A stretch of DNA of 64,000 nucleotides from Leucobacter sp. CX169 (GTDB lineage Bacteria; Actinomycetota; Actinomycetes; Actinomycetales; Microbacteriaceae). Of this stretch, positions 50,694 to 59,567 are shown in pieces. Made by a program: the position numbers and the translations under genes. Location of the stretch: contig NZ_CP071051.1 of NCBI RefSeq assembly GCF_017161405.1, positions 1,798,001 to 1,862,000 of the forward strand, given 5' to 3'. The notes beneath the pieces are model-generated. The model was not told the origin of the DNA. It saw nothing but the letters and a program-made list of their open reading frames with translations, and did no database searches. Each line of letters starts with the position of its first letter. The first letter of the stretch is position 1.

Positions 50694-52502
50694 TTATTCA
50701 TCCCCCCATTCCGGGCTGTGATCTTTGGCATATTGGACTTCACTGTTCGAAACACCCTGCGGGACCATCGGCCACACCATCGCGTCCGCGCTCACGACGA
50801 AGTCGATCACCACGGGGCGATCGTTCGTCTCGAGCGCCAGCTTGATGGCGGCGTCAATCTCGTCTTCGCGCTCCACCCGAATCGCGAGGCAACCGTAGGC
50901 CTCGCCGAGCTTCACGAAGTCGGGCACCCGCTGGCTCCCGTGACCGGTGTTCAGCTCGGTGTTCGAGTAGCGCTTGTCGTAGAACAGCGTCTGCCACTGA
51001 CGCACCATCCCGAGCGACGAGTTGTTGATCACGGCAACCTTGATCGGGATGTCATTGATCACACAGGTCGCAAGTTCCTGGTTAGTCATCTGGAAGCAGC
51101 CGTCGCCGTCGATTGCCCACACGTCTCGCTGCGGCTCGGCAACCTTCGCCCCCATTGCGGCGGGTACGGAGTAGCCCATGGTGCCGGCGCCGCCCGAGTT
51201 CAGCCAGGCGTTCGGGCGCTCATACTTGATGAACTGCGCCGACCACATCTGGTGCTGGCCCACGCCCGCGGCAAAAATACCCTCGGGTCCGGTGAGTTCG
51301 CCGATGCGCTGGATGACGTGCTGTGGGCTGAGCAGACCGTCGGTCGGCTGGGTGAAGCCGAGCGGGAACTCCTCGCGGAGGCCGTTCAGGCGTTCCCACC
51401 ACACGCTATGGTCGGCGAGTCCGCTCTCGCGCTGGATCGCGCCAACGGCGCTCGCCAGGTCCACCATCACGTCGCGGACGTCGCCCACGATCGGGACATC
51501 GGCGACACGGATCTTCGAGATCTCCGCGGGATCGATGTCGACGTGGATGACCTTTGCCTCGGGGGCGAACAGCTCGGCCCGCCCGGTCACGCGGTCGTCA
51601 AACCGCGCGCCCAGCGTGATCAGCAGGTCAGCCTCCTGCAGTGCAAGCACCGCGGGAACGGTGCCGTGCATGCCCGGCATCCCGAGCTGCTGCTGGTGCG
51701 AGTCGGGGAACGCCCCACGCGCCATGAGGGTGGTGACCACGGGGGCACCGACGAGCTCGACGAGCTGCATGAGCTCCTCGGACGCGCGGCCGCGCACGAT
51801 TCCACCACCGACGTAGAACACGGGGCGCTCGGCGCGGGCGATGAGATCGGCAGCGGCCTGGATCTGCTTGCTGTTCGCCTTCGTGACCGGGCGATACCCG
51901 GGAAGGTCGACCCGCGGGTCCCAGACGAAGTCCAGTTCAGCCTGCTGAGCGTCCTTAGTGATGTCCACGAGCACGGGGCCGGGGCGACCGGTCGAGGCAA
52001 TGTGGTACGCCGCGGCAATCGCCTTCGGGATCTCCGCAGCGTTCTTCACCAGGATCGAGTGCTTCGTAATCGGCATCGTGATGCCGACGATGTCCGCCTC
52101 CTGGAACGCGTCGGTTCCCATGAGCGTCGAGAAGACCTGCCCCGTGATGGCGAGCATGGGCACGGAGTCCATGTACGCGTCGGCGATGGCCGTCACGAGG
52201 TTCGTCGCGCCCGGGCCGGACGTCGCGATGCAGACCCCGACCTTGCCGCTCGCCGAGGCATAGCCCTCGGCGGCGTGGCCGGCGCCCTGTTCGTGACGCA
52301 CAAGGATGTGGCGCAAGCGGGTGCTGTCCATCAGCGGGTCGTAGACCGGGAGGATCGCGCCTCCGGGAAGCCCGAAGACGTCTGTCACCCCCAGCTCTTC
52401 CAAGCTGCGGACGACCGCTTGCGCGCCCGTCATTCGTTCACCGCGCGCGCTCGAGCGTGCCGAGCCGGGTGTGGGAACAGCGGAAACTGATTCCGGAGTC
52501 AT
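50694..52502 (-). CDS. ilvB: Acetolactate synthase large subunit IlvB
   Basis: IlvB is the thiamine-diphosphate enzyme making acetolactate or acetohydroxybutyrate. The 602-residue protein has the N-terminal [14 protein letters not shown], the catalytic Glu in [36 protein letters not shown], the FAD-binding middle region and the ThDP motif [14 protein letters not shown] with later [15 protein letters not shown]. The first 20 or so residues ([14 protein letters not shown]) are unconserved; an internal start at 52433 is possible. It follows ilvD by 42 bases. Confidence 0.96.
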   Translation of the reverse strand: MTPESVSAVPTPGSARSSARGERMTGAQAVVRSLEELGVTDVFGLPGGAILPVYDPLMDSTRLRHILVRHEQGAGHAAEGYASASGKVGVCIATSGPGATNLVTAIADAYMDSVPMLAITGQVFSTLMGTDAFQEADIVGITMPITKHSILVKNAAEIPKAIAAAYHIASTGRPGPVLVDITKDAQQAELDFVWDPRVDLPGYRPVTKANSKQIQAAADLIARAERPVFYVGGGIVRGRASEELMQLVELVGAPVVTTLMARGAFPDSHQQQLGMPGMHGTVPAVLALQEADLLITLGARFDDRVTGRAELFAPEAKVIHVDIDPAEISKIRVADVPIVGDVRDVMVDLASAVGAIQRESGLADHSVWWERLNGLREEFPLGFTQPTDGLLSPQHVIQRIGELTGPEGIFAAGVGQHQMWSAQFIKYERPNAWLNSGGAGTMGYSVPAAMGAKVAEPQRDVWAIDGDGCFQMTNQELATCVINDIPIKVAVINNSSLGMVRQWQTLFYDKRYSNTELNTGHGSQRVPDFVKLGEAYGCLAIRVEREDEIDAAIKLALETNDRPVVIDFVVSADAMVWPMVPQGVSNSEVQYAKDHSPEWGDE

Positions 52503-52544
52503 CTCTGGCTTTCTGTTGCAGGTGTGTGTCGGACGCGTGCGACG

Positions 52545-54239
52545 TTAGCCCGTAATTGCGCCCTCAGACGCAGAATGTACGAGCTTCGAGTACTTGGCGA
52601 GAACGCCACGCGTGTACCGCGGGGGAAGCGGAGCCCAGCCGGATCGGCGGGCTGCTAACTCTGCGGGATCCACCAGCAGGTCAAGCGTTCGAGCGGCGAT
52701 ATCGACCCGAATCAGGTCACCGTCGCGCACCAGGGCAATCGGACCTCCGTCCGAGGCCTCAGGTGCAATATGTCCGATACATAGGCCGGTTGTGCCGCCC
52801 GAGAATCGTCCGTCCGTCAATAGTAGTACATCCTTGCCGAGGCCCGCGCCCTTGATGGCGCCGGTGATCGCAAGCATCTCGCGCATCCCAGGGCCGCCCT
52901 TGGGACCCTCGTAGCGAATGACGACGATGTCGCCCTTCCCGATCTTGCCCTCGGTGAGCGCGTCCATAGCCTCACGCTCACGCTGGAAGACGCGCGCGGG
53001 ACCCTCGAAGGTATCGAGGTCGAAGCCGGCCGTCTTGACGACGGCGCCCTCGGGAGCCAGCGAGCCGTGCAGCACGCTCAGTCCGCCGGTGGCGTGGATC
53101 GGGTTGTCGAGGTGACGGATCACCTCGCCGTCGATCGGATCCGGGTTCAGCTCGGCCAGGTTCTCGGCCATCGTCTTGCCGGTCACGGTGAGCGCGTCGC
53201 CGTTCAGGAGGCCCGCATCAAGCAGCGCCTTGAGCACGACGGGGACTCCGCCGTGACGGTCGATGTCGTTCATGACGTACTTGCCGAACGGCTTCATGTC
53301 CGCCAGGTGCGGCGTGCGGTCGGCAATACGGTTGAAGTCCTCGAGTGTGAGGTCAACCTCGGCCTCGCGAGCGATCGCGAGCAGATGCAGCACCGCGTTC
53401 GTCGAGCCTCCGTAGGCCATCAACAGGGTGATGGCGTTCTCGAACGCGGGCTTCGTGAGGATGTCACGGGCCGTGATGCCGAGGCGCAGCATGTTGACGA
53501 CGGCCTCGCCAGAGCGGTGGGCGTAGTAGTCGCGGCGGCGGTCCGCACTGGGCGGCGCGGCCGATCCGGGGAGGCTCATGCCGAGCGCTTCCGCGATCGA
53601 GGCCATGGTGTTGGCGGTGTACATACCGCCGCAGGCGCCCTCGCCGGGAGCAATCGCGCACTCGATGCGCTTGAGGTCTTCCTCGCTCATCGTGCCGGCC
53701 TTGCATGCACCGACCGCCTCGAAGGCGTCGATGATGGTGACTTCCTTCTCCGTGCCGTCGGTCAGCTTGACCCAGCCCGGAGCGATCGATCCCGCGTAGA
53801 GGAAGACCGATGCGAGGTCGAGCCTCGCGGCAGCCATGAGCATGCCGGGCAGCGACTTGTCGCAGCCGGCGAGGAGGACGGACCCGTCGAGGCGCTCGGC
53901 CATCATGACGGTCTCGACCGAGTCGGCGATGACCTCACGCGACACGAGCGAGAAGTGCATGCCCTCGTGGCCCATGGAGATGCCGTCGGACACGGAGATC
54001 GTGCCAAACTGCATCGGGTATCCACCGCCTGCGTGGACGCCCTCCTTCGCCCCTTGGGCGAGTCGGTCAAGGCTGAGATTGCACGGGGTAATCTCATTCC
54101 AAGAGCTTGCGATGCCGATCTGGGGCTTTACCCAGTCTTCATCGCCCATTCCGACTGCGCGGAGCATGCCCCGGGCCGCAGCCTTCTCGATTCCATCCGT
54201 GACGTCGCGACTGCGCGGCTTCATGTCGATCTCTGCCAT
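52545..54239 (-). CDS. ilvD: Dihydroxy-acid dehydratase IlvD
   Basis: IlvD dehydrates dihydroxy acids to 2-oxo acids in branched-chain amino acid synthesis. The 564-residue protein has iron-sulphur cysteines in [12 protein letters not shown] and [16 protein letters not shown], plus [18 protein letters not shown] and [23 protein letters not shown] in two blocks. No ribosome site precedes the ATG; TAGACT lies 6 bases upstream, so the mRNA is probably leaderless. The gene heads the ilvD-ilvB-ilvN-ilvC run. No leader peptide or T-box is visible before it. Confidence 0.96.
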   Translation of the reverse strand: MAEIDMKPRSRDVTDGIEKAAARGMLRAVGMGDEDWVKPQIGIASSWNEITPCNLSLDRLAQGAKEGVHAGGGYPMQFGTISVSDGISMGHEGMHFSLVSREVIADSVETVMMAERLDGSVLLAGCDKSLPGMLMAAARLDLASVFLYAGSIAPGWVKLTDGTEKEVTIIDAFEAVGACKAGTMSEEDLKRIECAIAPGEGACGGMYTANTMASIAEALGMSLPGSAAPPSADRRRDYYAHRSGEAVVNMLRLGITARDILTKPAFENAITLLMAYGGSTNAVLHLLAIAREAEVDLTLEDFNRIADRTPHLADMKPFGKYVMNDIDRHGGVPVVLKALLDAGLLNGDALTVTGKTMAENLAELNPDPIDGEVIRHLDNPIHATGGLSVLHGSLAPEGAVVKTAGFDLDTFEGPARVFQREREAMDALTEGKIGKGDIVVIRYEGPKGGPGMREMLAITGAIKGAGLGKDVLLLTDGRFSGGTTGLCIGHIAPEASDGGPIALVRDGDLIRVDIAARTLDLLVDPAELAARRSGWAPLPPRYTRGVLAKYSKLVHSASEGAITG

Positions 54240-54245
54240 GGCGCC

Positions 54246-54251
54246 AGTCTA
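54246..54251 (-). promoter_or_regulatory. -10 element of ilvD
   Basis: TAGACT ends 6 bases before the ilvD ATG with no Shine-Dalgarno sequence between, so transcription would begin at or next to the start codon. A matching -35 element is not obvious. Confidence 0.5.
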
Positions 54252-54278
54252 TCCATGCCGACAGTCCCCGAGACGCAC

Positions 54279-54313
54279 GTAGGGCCCGCCTGCAAGCTAC
54301 AAACGGGCCCTAC
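54279..54313 (-). terminator. Terminator of the 77-residue membrane gene
   Basis: GTAGGGCCCG (54279-54288) pairs with CGGGCCCTAC (54304-54313) around a 15-base loop, downstream of the small membrane gene at 54350-54583 and upstream of ilvD. It lacks a clear U-tract, so a regulatory hairpin is not excluded. Confidence 0.6.
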
Positions 54314-54349
54314 GCGCTGCCGAACACGAGGATTCGGCGGCGTTCTGCG

Positions 54350-54583
54350 CTACTTCTGCAGCGCGGGAAGAAGGGTGAACGGGATCAGCATCCCCAGAAT
54401 CGTGGCCACCAGACCGGCAGAGAAGATCTCAATATGCAGGCTCGCCGCGCCAAAGGCGTAGCTGGAAAGCACCATGCCGCCAAAGGTCAGTACGAGCGAC
54501 AGCACGAAGACGATGGCGGTGGTTGCCCCAACCGCGCCTTGCGAACTTTCTTCAAACAGTGCCACGTTGTCCTGCTTCGCCAT
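54350..54583 (-). CDS. Small two-segment membrane protein
   Basis: The 77-residue product has two hydrophobic segments (TTAIVFVLSLVLTFGGMVLSSYAF in two parts; FSAGLVATILGMLIPFTLLP), a soluble Asn/Gln/Ser-rich N-terminus and a short C-terminal end PALQK. No family was recognised. It is followed by a terminator and then ilvD on the same strand. Confidence 0.6.
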   Translation of the reverse strand: MAKQDNVALFEESSQGAVGATTAIVFVLSLVLTFGGMVLSSYAFGAASLHIEIFSAGLVATILGMLIPFTLLPALQK

Positions 54584-54698
54584 GGTGAACCGACGACCTT
54601 TCTTGACAGTCTTCTACACCGCATGCTGGGTGCGCGACTAGCGTAGCGTAGATCAGGCCCGAAGTTCCGGGCTCAGCACGACCGGAGGAGCAACGTCG

Positions 54699-54914
54699 AT
54701 GGCGATCGGAAAGTACGTAACGAACCTCGGCGTCATCGGTGCGGTGGCGGCGGCCTACAGCACCGCACGGCAGACCAAGCAGATGCCGACCGATTGGCGC
54801 CGATATGTCGTCTGGGGCGTCTGGGCCGCCGGCGTGATCCTGGCCATCGCGTCAGTATCCATGCTCGACGACGACGAGCCTGAGTCGCCTCAGCGCGAGC
54901 GGCGCCTCCCTTAG
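54699..54914 (+). CDS. Small membrane protein, one or two segments
   Basis: The 71-residue product has a hydrophobic N-terminal stretch (GKYVTNLGVIGAVAAAYSTA), a clear membrane segment (YVVWGVWAAGVILAIASVSM) and an acidic then basic tail DDDEPESPQRERR. GGAGGAG lies upstream of the ATG at a good distance. The function is unknown. A perfect palindrome of the recurring GCAGGATCCTGC type follows it. Confidence 0.6.
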   Translation: MAIGKYVTNLGVIGAVAAAYSTARQTKQMPTDWRRYVVWGVWAAGVILAIASVSMLDDDEPESPQRERRLP

Positions 54915-54928
54915 CCCTTCCCGGCAAC

Positions 54929-54944
54929 CGGCAGGATCCTGCCG
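54929..54944. repeat. Copy 4 of the GCAGGATCCTGC palindrome
   Basis: CGGCAGGATCCTGCCG is a 16-base palindrome, the longest of the four copies. It lies between the 71-residue gene and nhaA, about 130 bases upstream of nhaA. Confidence 0.65.
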
Positions 54945-55074
54945 CAACGGGTGCGACGAGAACTGCTTCCCGGCCCGTGCGTCACAGGCCGCTAGGATTG
55001 ACCCTGGTGTGTCGGGAAGTCTGGTCGACGTGCGCTGAGCGGACCCCCGCTCGCGAAACGATTCAGGAGACTTG

Positions 55075-56355
55075 ATGACGAAGCCCCCCGCGACGCCCAC
55101 CCCGAATTCGTCGGGCAGGCGCCCTCGACGACTGAGCTCACGCCTGCGACTGAACGAGTCCGGCCGGGTCGCCGCGATCCTGCGCAAGGAGGCCACTGGC
55201 GGGATCCTGCTGCTCGTGGCGGCGGTGTTCGCGATCATCGCCGCGAACAGCCCGCTCGCCGATCCATACTTTGCGCTGCGAGATTTCAAGATTGGCCCCG
55301 AGGCGCTGCACCTTAACCTGTCGCTGGGCGCGTGGGCCTCTGACGGACTGCTCGCGATCTTCTTCTTCCTGACCGGGCTCGAGCTGAAGCGCGAGTTTGT
55401 CACGGGCGACCTGCGCCAGGTGCGCACCGCGGTCGTCCCGGTCGCTGCGGCATTCGGCGGGGTCGTTATCCCTGCCCTGATCTACGCGGCAATCAACTGG
55501 GGTACGCCCGAGGTGCGCGGCTGGGCGATTCCCACCGCGACCGACATCGCGTTTGCCGTCGCCGTACTCGGGCTCCTGGCGCCGCGCATCCCCGCGGCGC
55601 TGCGGATGTTCCTGCTGACGCTCGCGGTGGTCGACGACCTCATTGCGATCATCATCATCGCCATCGTCTACACGAGCGGCCTCGCCTGGCTGCCGATGGT
55701 TGCGGCCCTCATTCCCCTCGGACTGTTCTTCTTCCTCGCGCACCGCTTCGCGCCCTGGTTCGCCCGCGCCACCTGGGCCCCCTGGGTCATCCTGCTCCCC
55801 CTCGGCCTGCTCACGTGGTCCCTCGTACACGCCTCCGGCATACACGCCACCATCGCCGGCGTACTGCTCGGCTTCGCCGTGCCGGTTCGCGGGCGCGACG
55901 AGACGGCGCTTGCCGAGGAGTTTGAGCACCGCTTCCGGCCCATCTCGAGCGGGTTTGCCGTGCCCGTCTTCGCGTTCTTTGCCTCGGGCGTCGCGCTCGG
56001 AGACGCGAGCGGGTTCCCGTTCCACCCCATCTCGCTGGGTATCTTGGCCGGCCTGATCATCGGCAAGCCCATCGGCATCGCGCTGATGACATGGCTGCTC
56101 GTCCGGTTCACCAAGGCCGAGCTTGACCCATCGGTTCGCTGGCGAGAGCTCTTCGGCGTCGCGGCCCTTGCCGGAATCGGCTTCACCGTCTCCTTGCTCG
56201 TCACCGAGCTCAGCTTCGAATCGCCCCAGGAGGCGGACACTGCACGGGTCGCCGTCATGGTGGCCTCGCTGCTCTCCATCGGCGTCGCCGCACTCTTCCT
56301 CGTGCGCCGCTCGAAGGCGGGCGGCAAGCAACTCGCACGAATCGAGCGGACCTAG
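55075..56355 (+). CDS. nhaA: Na+/H+ antiporter NhaA
   Basis: NhaA exchanges cytoplasmic Na+ for protons and controls pH and salt balance. The 426-residue protein has about 12 membrane segments, [58 protein letters not shown] and the paired aspartates in [17 protein letters not shown] that bind the cation. ATG at 55075 follows AGGAGA; a TTG just before it is an alternative. The first 35 residues are basic and Pro-rich. A 17-base-pair hairpin follows the gene. Confidence 0.95.
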   Translation: MTKPPATPTPNSSGRRPRRLSSRLRLNESGRVAAILRKEATGGILLLVAAVFAIIAANSPLADPYFALRDFKIGPEALHLNLSLGAWASDGLLAIFFFLTGLELKREFVTGDLRQVRTAVVPVAAAFGGVVIPALIYAAINWGTPEVRGWAIPTATDIAFAVAVLGLLAPRIPAALRMFLLTLAVVDDLIAIIIIAIVYTSGLAWLPMVAALIPLGLFFFLAHRFAPWFARATWAPWVILLPLGLLTWSLVHASGIHATIAGVLLGFAVPVRGRDETALAEEFEHRFRPISSGFAVPVFAFFASGVALGDASGFPFHPISLGILAGLIIGKPIGIALMTWLLVRFTKAELDPSVRWRELFGVAALAGIGFTVSLLVTELSFESPQEADTARVAVMVASLLSIGVAALFLVRRSKAGGKQLARIERT

Positions 56356-56360
56356 AACAT

Positions 56361-56419
56361 CGGGCGTGCCGCGGCCCACCTCCCCCGATTTCACGGGGAA
56401 AAGGGCCGCGGCACGCCCG
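56361..56419 (+). terminator. Long hairpin downstream of nhaA
   Basis: CGGGCGTGCCGCGGCCC (56361-56377) is exactly complementary to GGGCCGCGGCACGCCCG (56403-56419), a 17-base-pair stem. The loop holds a small inner hairpin (CCCCG/CGGGG). It begins 5 bases after the nhaA stop codon and no T-tract follows. Confidence 0.7.
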
Positions 56420-56493
56420 GGAAGAGTGGCCGAATTTCGTTTGCGCCCGACCCGATGATAGAGTTTTACCTTGTTCGGGGAGATCCCAAACAG

Positions 56494-56566
56494 GCGCCTC
56501 TAGCTCAATTGGCAGAGCAATTGACTCTTAATCAATGGGTTCCCGGTTCAAGTCCGGGGGGGCGCA
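56494..56566 (+). tRNA. tRNA-Lys (anticodon CUU)
   Basis: A complete cloverleaf is visible: acceptor GCGCCTC/GGGGCGC with discriminator A, D-arm AGCTCAATTGGCAGAGC, anticodon stem ATTGA/TCAAT with loop CTCTTAA (anticodon CTT), variable GGGTT, and T-arm CCCGG-TTCAAGT-CCGGG. CCA is not encoded. It decodes AAG lysine codons. A terminator follows 6 bases later. Confidence 0.95.
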
Positions 56567-56571
56567 CAGAC

Positions 56572-56606
56572 AAGGCCCGAGATCATCACGATCTCGGGCC
56601 TTTTTT
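56572..56606 (+). terminator. Terminator of tRNA-Lys (left copy of a repeated terminator)
   Basis: AAGGCCCGAGATC pairs with GATCTCGGGCCTT and is followed by TTTTTT. It is a classic rho-independent terminator. It is nearly identical (29 of 31 bases) to the hairpin at 58435-58465. Confidence 0.9.
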
Positions 56607-56798
56607 GTTTTTCCGGGTTATCGATGGTCTTCACTGATTCCCGGTTTGCGAGTGAATCGTTCTCACCCACGGGACCAATCCCGCGGAAACACCGGAACCG
56701 AGTGCCGCACACCGCGCCCCACGTCGGAGCAAGTCTCGAACGGTGATCGGCAGAAGACGCCCAGACTCCGACCATGGAGGTGGGGGCAGAACCTGCTG

Positions 56799-56966
56799 CT
56801 ACTTTTTGCTTGCGGCCTTATGGATCTTTTCGCCAACATCGTGAACCGCGTCTTCGATGATGTCGGTGACCTCGTTCACTTTCGATTCCACCGCGTTGAC
56901 GGTCTTATCAGTAACGTTCTTCGTTCCTTCAGCGGCCCGCTTGAGACCTTCGCCGACTGTCTTCAT
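56799..56966 (-). CDS. Small amphipathic helical protein
   Basis: The 55-residue product (MKTVGEGLKRAAEGTKNVTD at the start, ending HDVGEKIHKAASKK) is Lys/Val/Glu-rich with no membrane segment and looks like one or two long amphipathic helices. GGAGAG lies upstream of the ATG at 56966; the longer frame has no support. Such proteins resemble stress-linked LEA/CsbD-like small proteins, but no family is certain. It lies in a cluster of similar tiny genes. Confidence 0.6.
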   Translation of the reverse strand: MKTVGEGLKRAAEGTKNVTDKTVNAVESKVNEVTDIIEDAVHDVGEKIHKAASKK

Positions 56967-57000
56967 GACTCTTCTCTCCATTCCCGCTTCGCCTGAGCGA

Positions 57001-57171
57001 CTACGCGACAGTCTTTTTCCGTGAATCGCGCTGTTTGAGAATGCCAAACAGCAGCGTCCCGACCACGAGTACGACGCCGATCACTCCCAGCCACAGAAGC
57101 CCCTCGATGGCAAACCCCACGATGGCGAGGATCACCCAAGCCACCACTAGCACAAGCAACACGATCCACAT
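57001..57171 (-). CDS. Tiny hydrophobic protein
   Basis: The 56-residue product has two hydrophobic segments (MWIVLLVLVVAWVILAIVGF and LLWLGVIGVVLVVGTLLFG) and a basic tail KQRDSRKKTVA. It resembles the short hydrophobic membrane proteins common in actinobacterial stress regulons. AAGG stands close to the ATG at 57171. A tandem CAGGATTC repeat lies about 45 bases upstream. Confidence 0.6.
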   Translation of the reverse strand: MWIVLLVLVVAWVILAIVGFAIEGLLWLGVIGVVLVVGTLLFGILKQRDSRKKTVA

Positions 57172-57466
57172 GCCTTCACGGTACGCCTGGAACGGGAGCA
57201 GAAACGAGACTGCCAGGATTCGACAGGATTCACGACCCCTCTCGCGGCCATATGCACCGTGCAGGCCGACGACCATTGTTTCCGTGCACGCCACCCGAAG
57301 CGACGACCTTTCTCTCGAGCCAGGCAAGCGAGCCCTGCGGAAGGAACCCGGGGCACCGGTGAATACTTCACCGCCACATGCACAGAAAGGTGCCCCCATC
57401 CTCCCGGAGGAAGACGGGGGCAACACAGCCAACCGTCACCGGGATCCGGTCGCTTGACGGCGCAGA
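57172..57466. other. Gene-free stretch between small-protein genes
   Basis: This 295-base gap holds a tandem CAGGATTC repeat (57214 and 57224, 10 bases apart) near its left end and a hairpin at 57391-57422 near its right. No gene is seen. It separates two minus-strand small genes, so it probably holds the promoter of the left one and the terminator of the right one. Confidence 0.4.
57391..57422 (-). terminator. Possible terminator of the 55-residue SFPSSDPP gene
   Basis: TGCCCCC (57391-57397) pairs with GGGGGCA (57416-57422), with additional TCCTC/GAGGA pairing inside. It lies 45 bases beyond the stop codon of the gene at 57467-57634. Confidence 0.5.
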
Positions 57467-57634
57467 CTAGTAGTGCGCAGGGGGGTCGCTGCTGGGGAAC
57501 GAATCTTCGCCCCATTCGTCCGCGAGCTCGTCCGCATGCTCGTGTGGAACCTGTGTAGTACCCGGCCGCTCTGCAACGTCGTTCGCTGCTTCGTCGGGGA
57601 CAGTGTGTGGTGCTGAACGGTCGCTGCGATGCAC
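57467..57634 (-). CDS. Small protein with SFPSSDPP motif
   Basis: The 55-residue, acidic, soluble product ends DEWGEDSFPSSDPPAHY. A similar (D/E)SFPASDPP ending is shared by many tiny bacterial proteins of unknown function, often in stress clusters. GTG at 57634 is chosen because AGGAGG stands 6 bases upstream; the longer ATG frame lacks a ribosome site. It is divergent from the GlsB-type gene. Confidence 0.65.
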   Translation of the reverse strand: MHRSDRSAPHTVPDEAANDVAERPGTTQVPHEHADELADEWGEDSFPSSDPPAHY

Positions 57635-57902
57635 GATTTTCCTCCTGACCTCGCGGTGTCCCACCACTATTGAGCAGGCTTCCGATCCCCGTCAAGGGCC
57701 ACATCGCCGCACATTGCGACAGCACCCAGGTTCGAAAACCCGGTAGCGATCATGAGTAGACCGGGCAACCAGGAGATCGAATTTCTCCGGTTTGCAACAT
57801 CCTTGGAGACCGAGTTTCTGCAGATTTGTGCAGTCCCCACAAAGACTTCCGCTTCCGAGTCGAGCCTTCGGCACGATGTTGGGTAACCCGAAAGGAGCAA
57901 AA

Positions 57903-58169
57903 ATGGGATTCATTTCATTCATCTTGCTTGGCCTCATCGCTGGAGCAATCGCGAAGGCCATCCTGCCCGGCGAACAAGGTGGGGGTTGGATTGCGACGCT
58001 CGTGCTGGGCGTCGTGGGGGCAGTACTCGGTGGCTGGCTCGGCTCGCTCATCTTCGGCGCATCGCTTGAAGAGTTCTGGTCGCTCCAGACGTGGGCACTC
58101 GCGATTGGTGGTTCGATCGTCGTACTGCTCATCTGGGGATTGACGGTCGGGCGCAAACGGACCACATAG
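57903..58169 (+). CDS. GlsB/YeaQ/YmgE-family stress membrane protein
   Basis: The 88-residue product has three hydrophobic Gly-rich segments typical of the transglycosylase-associated/GlsB family: MGFISFILLGLIAGAIAKAI, GWIATLVLGVVGAVLGGWLG and WALAIGGSIVVLLIWGLTVG, with the conserved LPGEQGGGW between the first two. In other bacteria these are induced by envelope or acid stress, and their exact role is unknown. AAGGAG lies upstream of the ATG. The next gene, a small helical protein, follows 58 bases later. Confidence 0.8.
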   Translation: MGFISFILLGLIAGAIAKAILPGEQGGGWIATLVLGVVGAVLGGWLGSLIFGASLEEFWSLQTWALAIGGSIVVLLIWGLTVGRKRTT

Positions 58170-58227
58170 TGTGCATGACCGTCACACTGACACTCTGCGG
58201 CGCTTGAGACACCACACGGAGGACACC

Positions 58228-58425
58228 ATGGGATTTCTTGAAGATGCAAAAGAAGCCGCTGATTCGGCAGCGAAGAAGATCAGCCGATCCGTCGAGGACG
58301 GCGTAGATCGAGCGAAGGACAAGATTGATGAGCTGCATGCTGAAGCCGACCTCAAGAAGGCTGAAGCGGAACGCGACTCGGTCAGGTTGAAGAACGAGTT
58401 GAAGGAAGACCTTCGCGACAAGTAA
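58228..58425 (+). CDS. Small charged helical protein
   Basis: The 65-residue product starts MGFLEDAKEAADSAAKKISR and is rich in Lys, Glu, Asp and Ala with no membrane segment. Heptad-like spacing suggests a long amphipathic helix as in LEA or CsbD-like stress proteins. GGAGG stands 5 bases before the ATG. The gene is co-oriented with the GlsB-type gene and is followed directly by a terminator. Confidence 0.65.
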   Translation: MGFLEDAKEAADSAAKKISRSVEDGVDRAKDKIDELHAEADLKKAEAERDSVRLKNELKEDLRDK

Positions 58426-58434
58426 GTCGCACGG

Positions 58435-58465
58435 AAGGCTCGAGATCATCCCGATCTCGGGCCTT
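58435..58465 (+). terminator. Terminator of the small-protein pair (right copy of a repeated terminator)
   Basis: AAGGCTCGAGATC pairs with GATCTCGGGCCTT around a short loop. It is 29 of 31 bases identical to the tRNA-Lys terminator at 56572-56602. The downstream T-rich run is less regular (TTCTGCGTGTTT). Confidence 0.8.
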
Positions 58466-58553
58466 CTGCGTGTTTCCGGCACACGCGAATCGTGATCCCC
58501 CTTCCCTGCGAGCTTGCGCCGGGACAGGCTTCGCGTCGACTACTCTCGGCCGC

Positions 58554-59177
58554 ATGGCACCGTCGCGTTTGTCCTTGGCCCTCGTCGCCGTATCCGGCTG
58601 CGCTCTCGCACTCGGGTTCGCGTCCTGCGCCGCGCCCCCACCGGAGCCGCCTGCGGCCCCTCCCGGCCCTGCGGCCACTCCCTCGCCCACGGCTTCACAG
58701 GAGCCATCCCCCAACTCGCAGCCAATTCGCATCCCGAGCTGTGACGAGCTCGTCCCACTCGAGGACGTACGTGCGCTGGTGGGCGACGATCGGTACGTGC
58801 TCATTCCCCTCGAGGGTTCCGACCTCGCGAGCGCGCACACGGGCCCCGTAGCTGCCGAGACCCTCCGCAACGCCATTCAATCTCAGGCCTGCGTCTGGGG
58901 TATCCCGAATTCGGACGGCTTCGTACAGATCGTCGTCGCAGAGATCACTGACCCGGCGAAGGCCACGTTCACTGCCGCCTTGAACGACTCTGATTTCGCA
59001 CACCAACTCGCGGGGGACGTGGCCCTGTACACCAACGGCCCCGTCCAGGGGCTCGGCCCCAACTTTCTCACGCACCTCTTCCGAGGGAACATCTGGATAT
59101 CCGAGTTCAGCTGGGGCCCTGATCCCGCCGTCGGCAAGCAGGCCCTTGCTGCAGTCCTCTCGGCCAACTCCTCCTAG
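58554..59177 (+). CDS. Putative lipoprotein, function unknown
   Basis: The 207-residue product starts with a signal peptide (SRLSLALVAVSGCALALGFA) and a lipobox-like FASC, so it is probably attached to the outer face of the membrane. A Pro/Ala/Ser linker of about 40 residues follows, then a domain with two Cys (IPSCDELVPLEDVRALVG and QSQACVWGIP) that may pair. TACTCT stands 7 bases before the ATG without a ribosome site, fitting leaderless initiation. No family was recognised. A small ORF follows. Confidence 0.65.
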   Translation: MAPSRLSLALVAVSGCALALGFASCAAPPPEPPAAPPGPAATPSPTASQEPSPNSQPIRIPSCDELVPLEDVRALVGDDRYVLIPLEGSDLASAHTGPVAAETLRNAIQSQACVWGIPNSDGFVQIVVAEITDPAKATFTAALNDSDFAHQLAGDVALYTNGPVQGLGPNFLTHLFRGNIWISEFSWGPDPAVGKQALAAVLSANSS

Positions 59178-59253
59178 CGTCCCGCCTACCCCGCTGGACT
59201 CACATGTCGGACCCCCACCGTACGATCACCTCGAGTTACTTTTGAGGAGAGCG

Positions 59254-59466
59254 ATGGCCGACACACGCGAGCCCATTCAGGTCGATGCGGACACCTGGGT
59301 GATCATGCGCGAGAGCGCACACCAGCCCAAGGCGATCGTGCAGCGGGTCACTTCGACCGCGGGCGAGGCACGGTTCCTCCTGATGACCTGGCATCCGATC
59401 GCCACCGAGCGCCGCATGGTCGCAATCCACCCCGATCTCCGGACCGCGGACCGTGCCGTACCCTAG
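59254..59466 (+). CDS. Small soluble protein, function unknown
   Basis: The 70-residue product (MADTREPIQVDADTWVIMRE at its start) has no membrane segment. It reads like a compact beta-rich domain with conserved-looking FLLMTWHPIATERRMVAIHP. GAGGAG lies upstream of the ATG. The gene stands between the lipoprotein gene and hisN. No family was recognised. Confidence 0.6.
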   Translation: MADTREPIQVDADTWVIMRESAHQPKAIVQRVTSTAGEARFLLMTWHPIATERRMVAIHPDLRTADRAVP

Positions 59467-59567
59467 CCCGCCCGCTCGGGGTGAACAACGGGTAACGAGG
59501 GCCTGTCGGGTCCGCCAAAGAGCGCCGTCTGGCTAGACTTCCCAGTGAATTACTGAAGGAGTTCGTC

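Noticed and set aside
54240-54349. Branched-chain amino acid leader peptide or T-box before ilvD
   Set aside because: The -10 element is 6 bases from the ATG, which leaves no room for a leader.
56455-56637. A 60-codon frame overlapping tRNA-Lys (LAQLAEQLTLNQWVPGSSPGG)
   Set aside because: It is the familiar translation of a tRNA gene and its terminator, not a protein gene.
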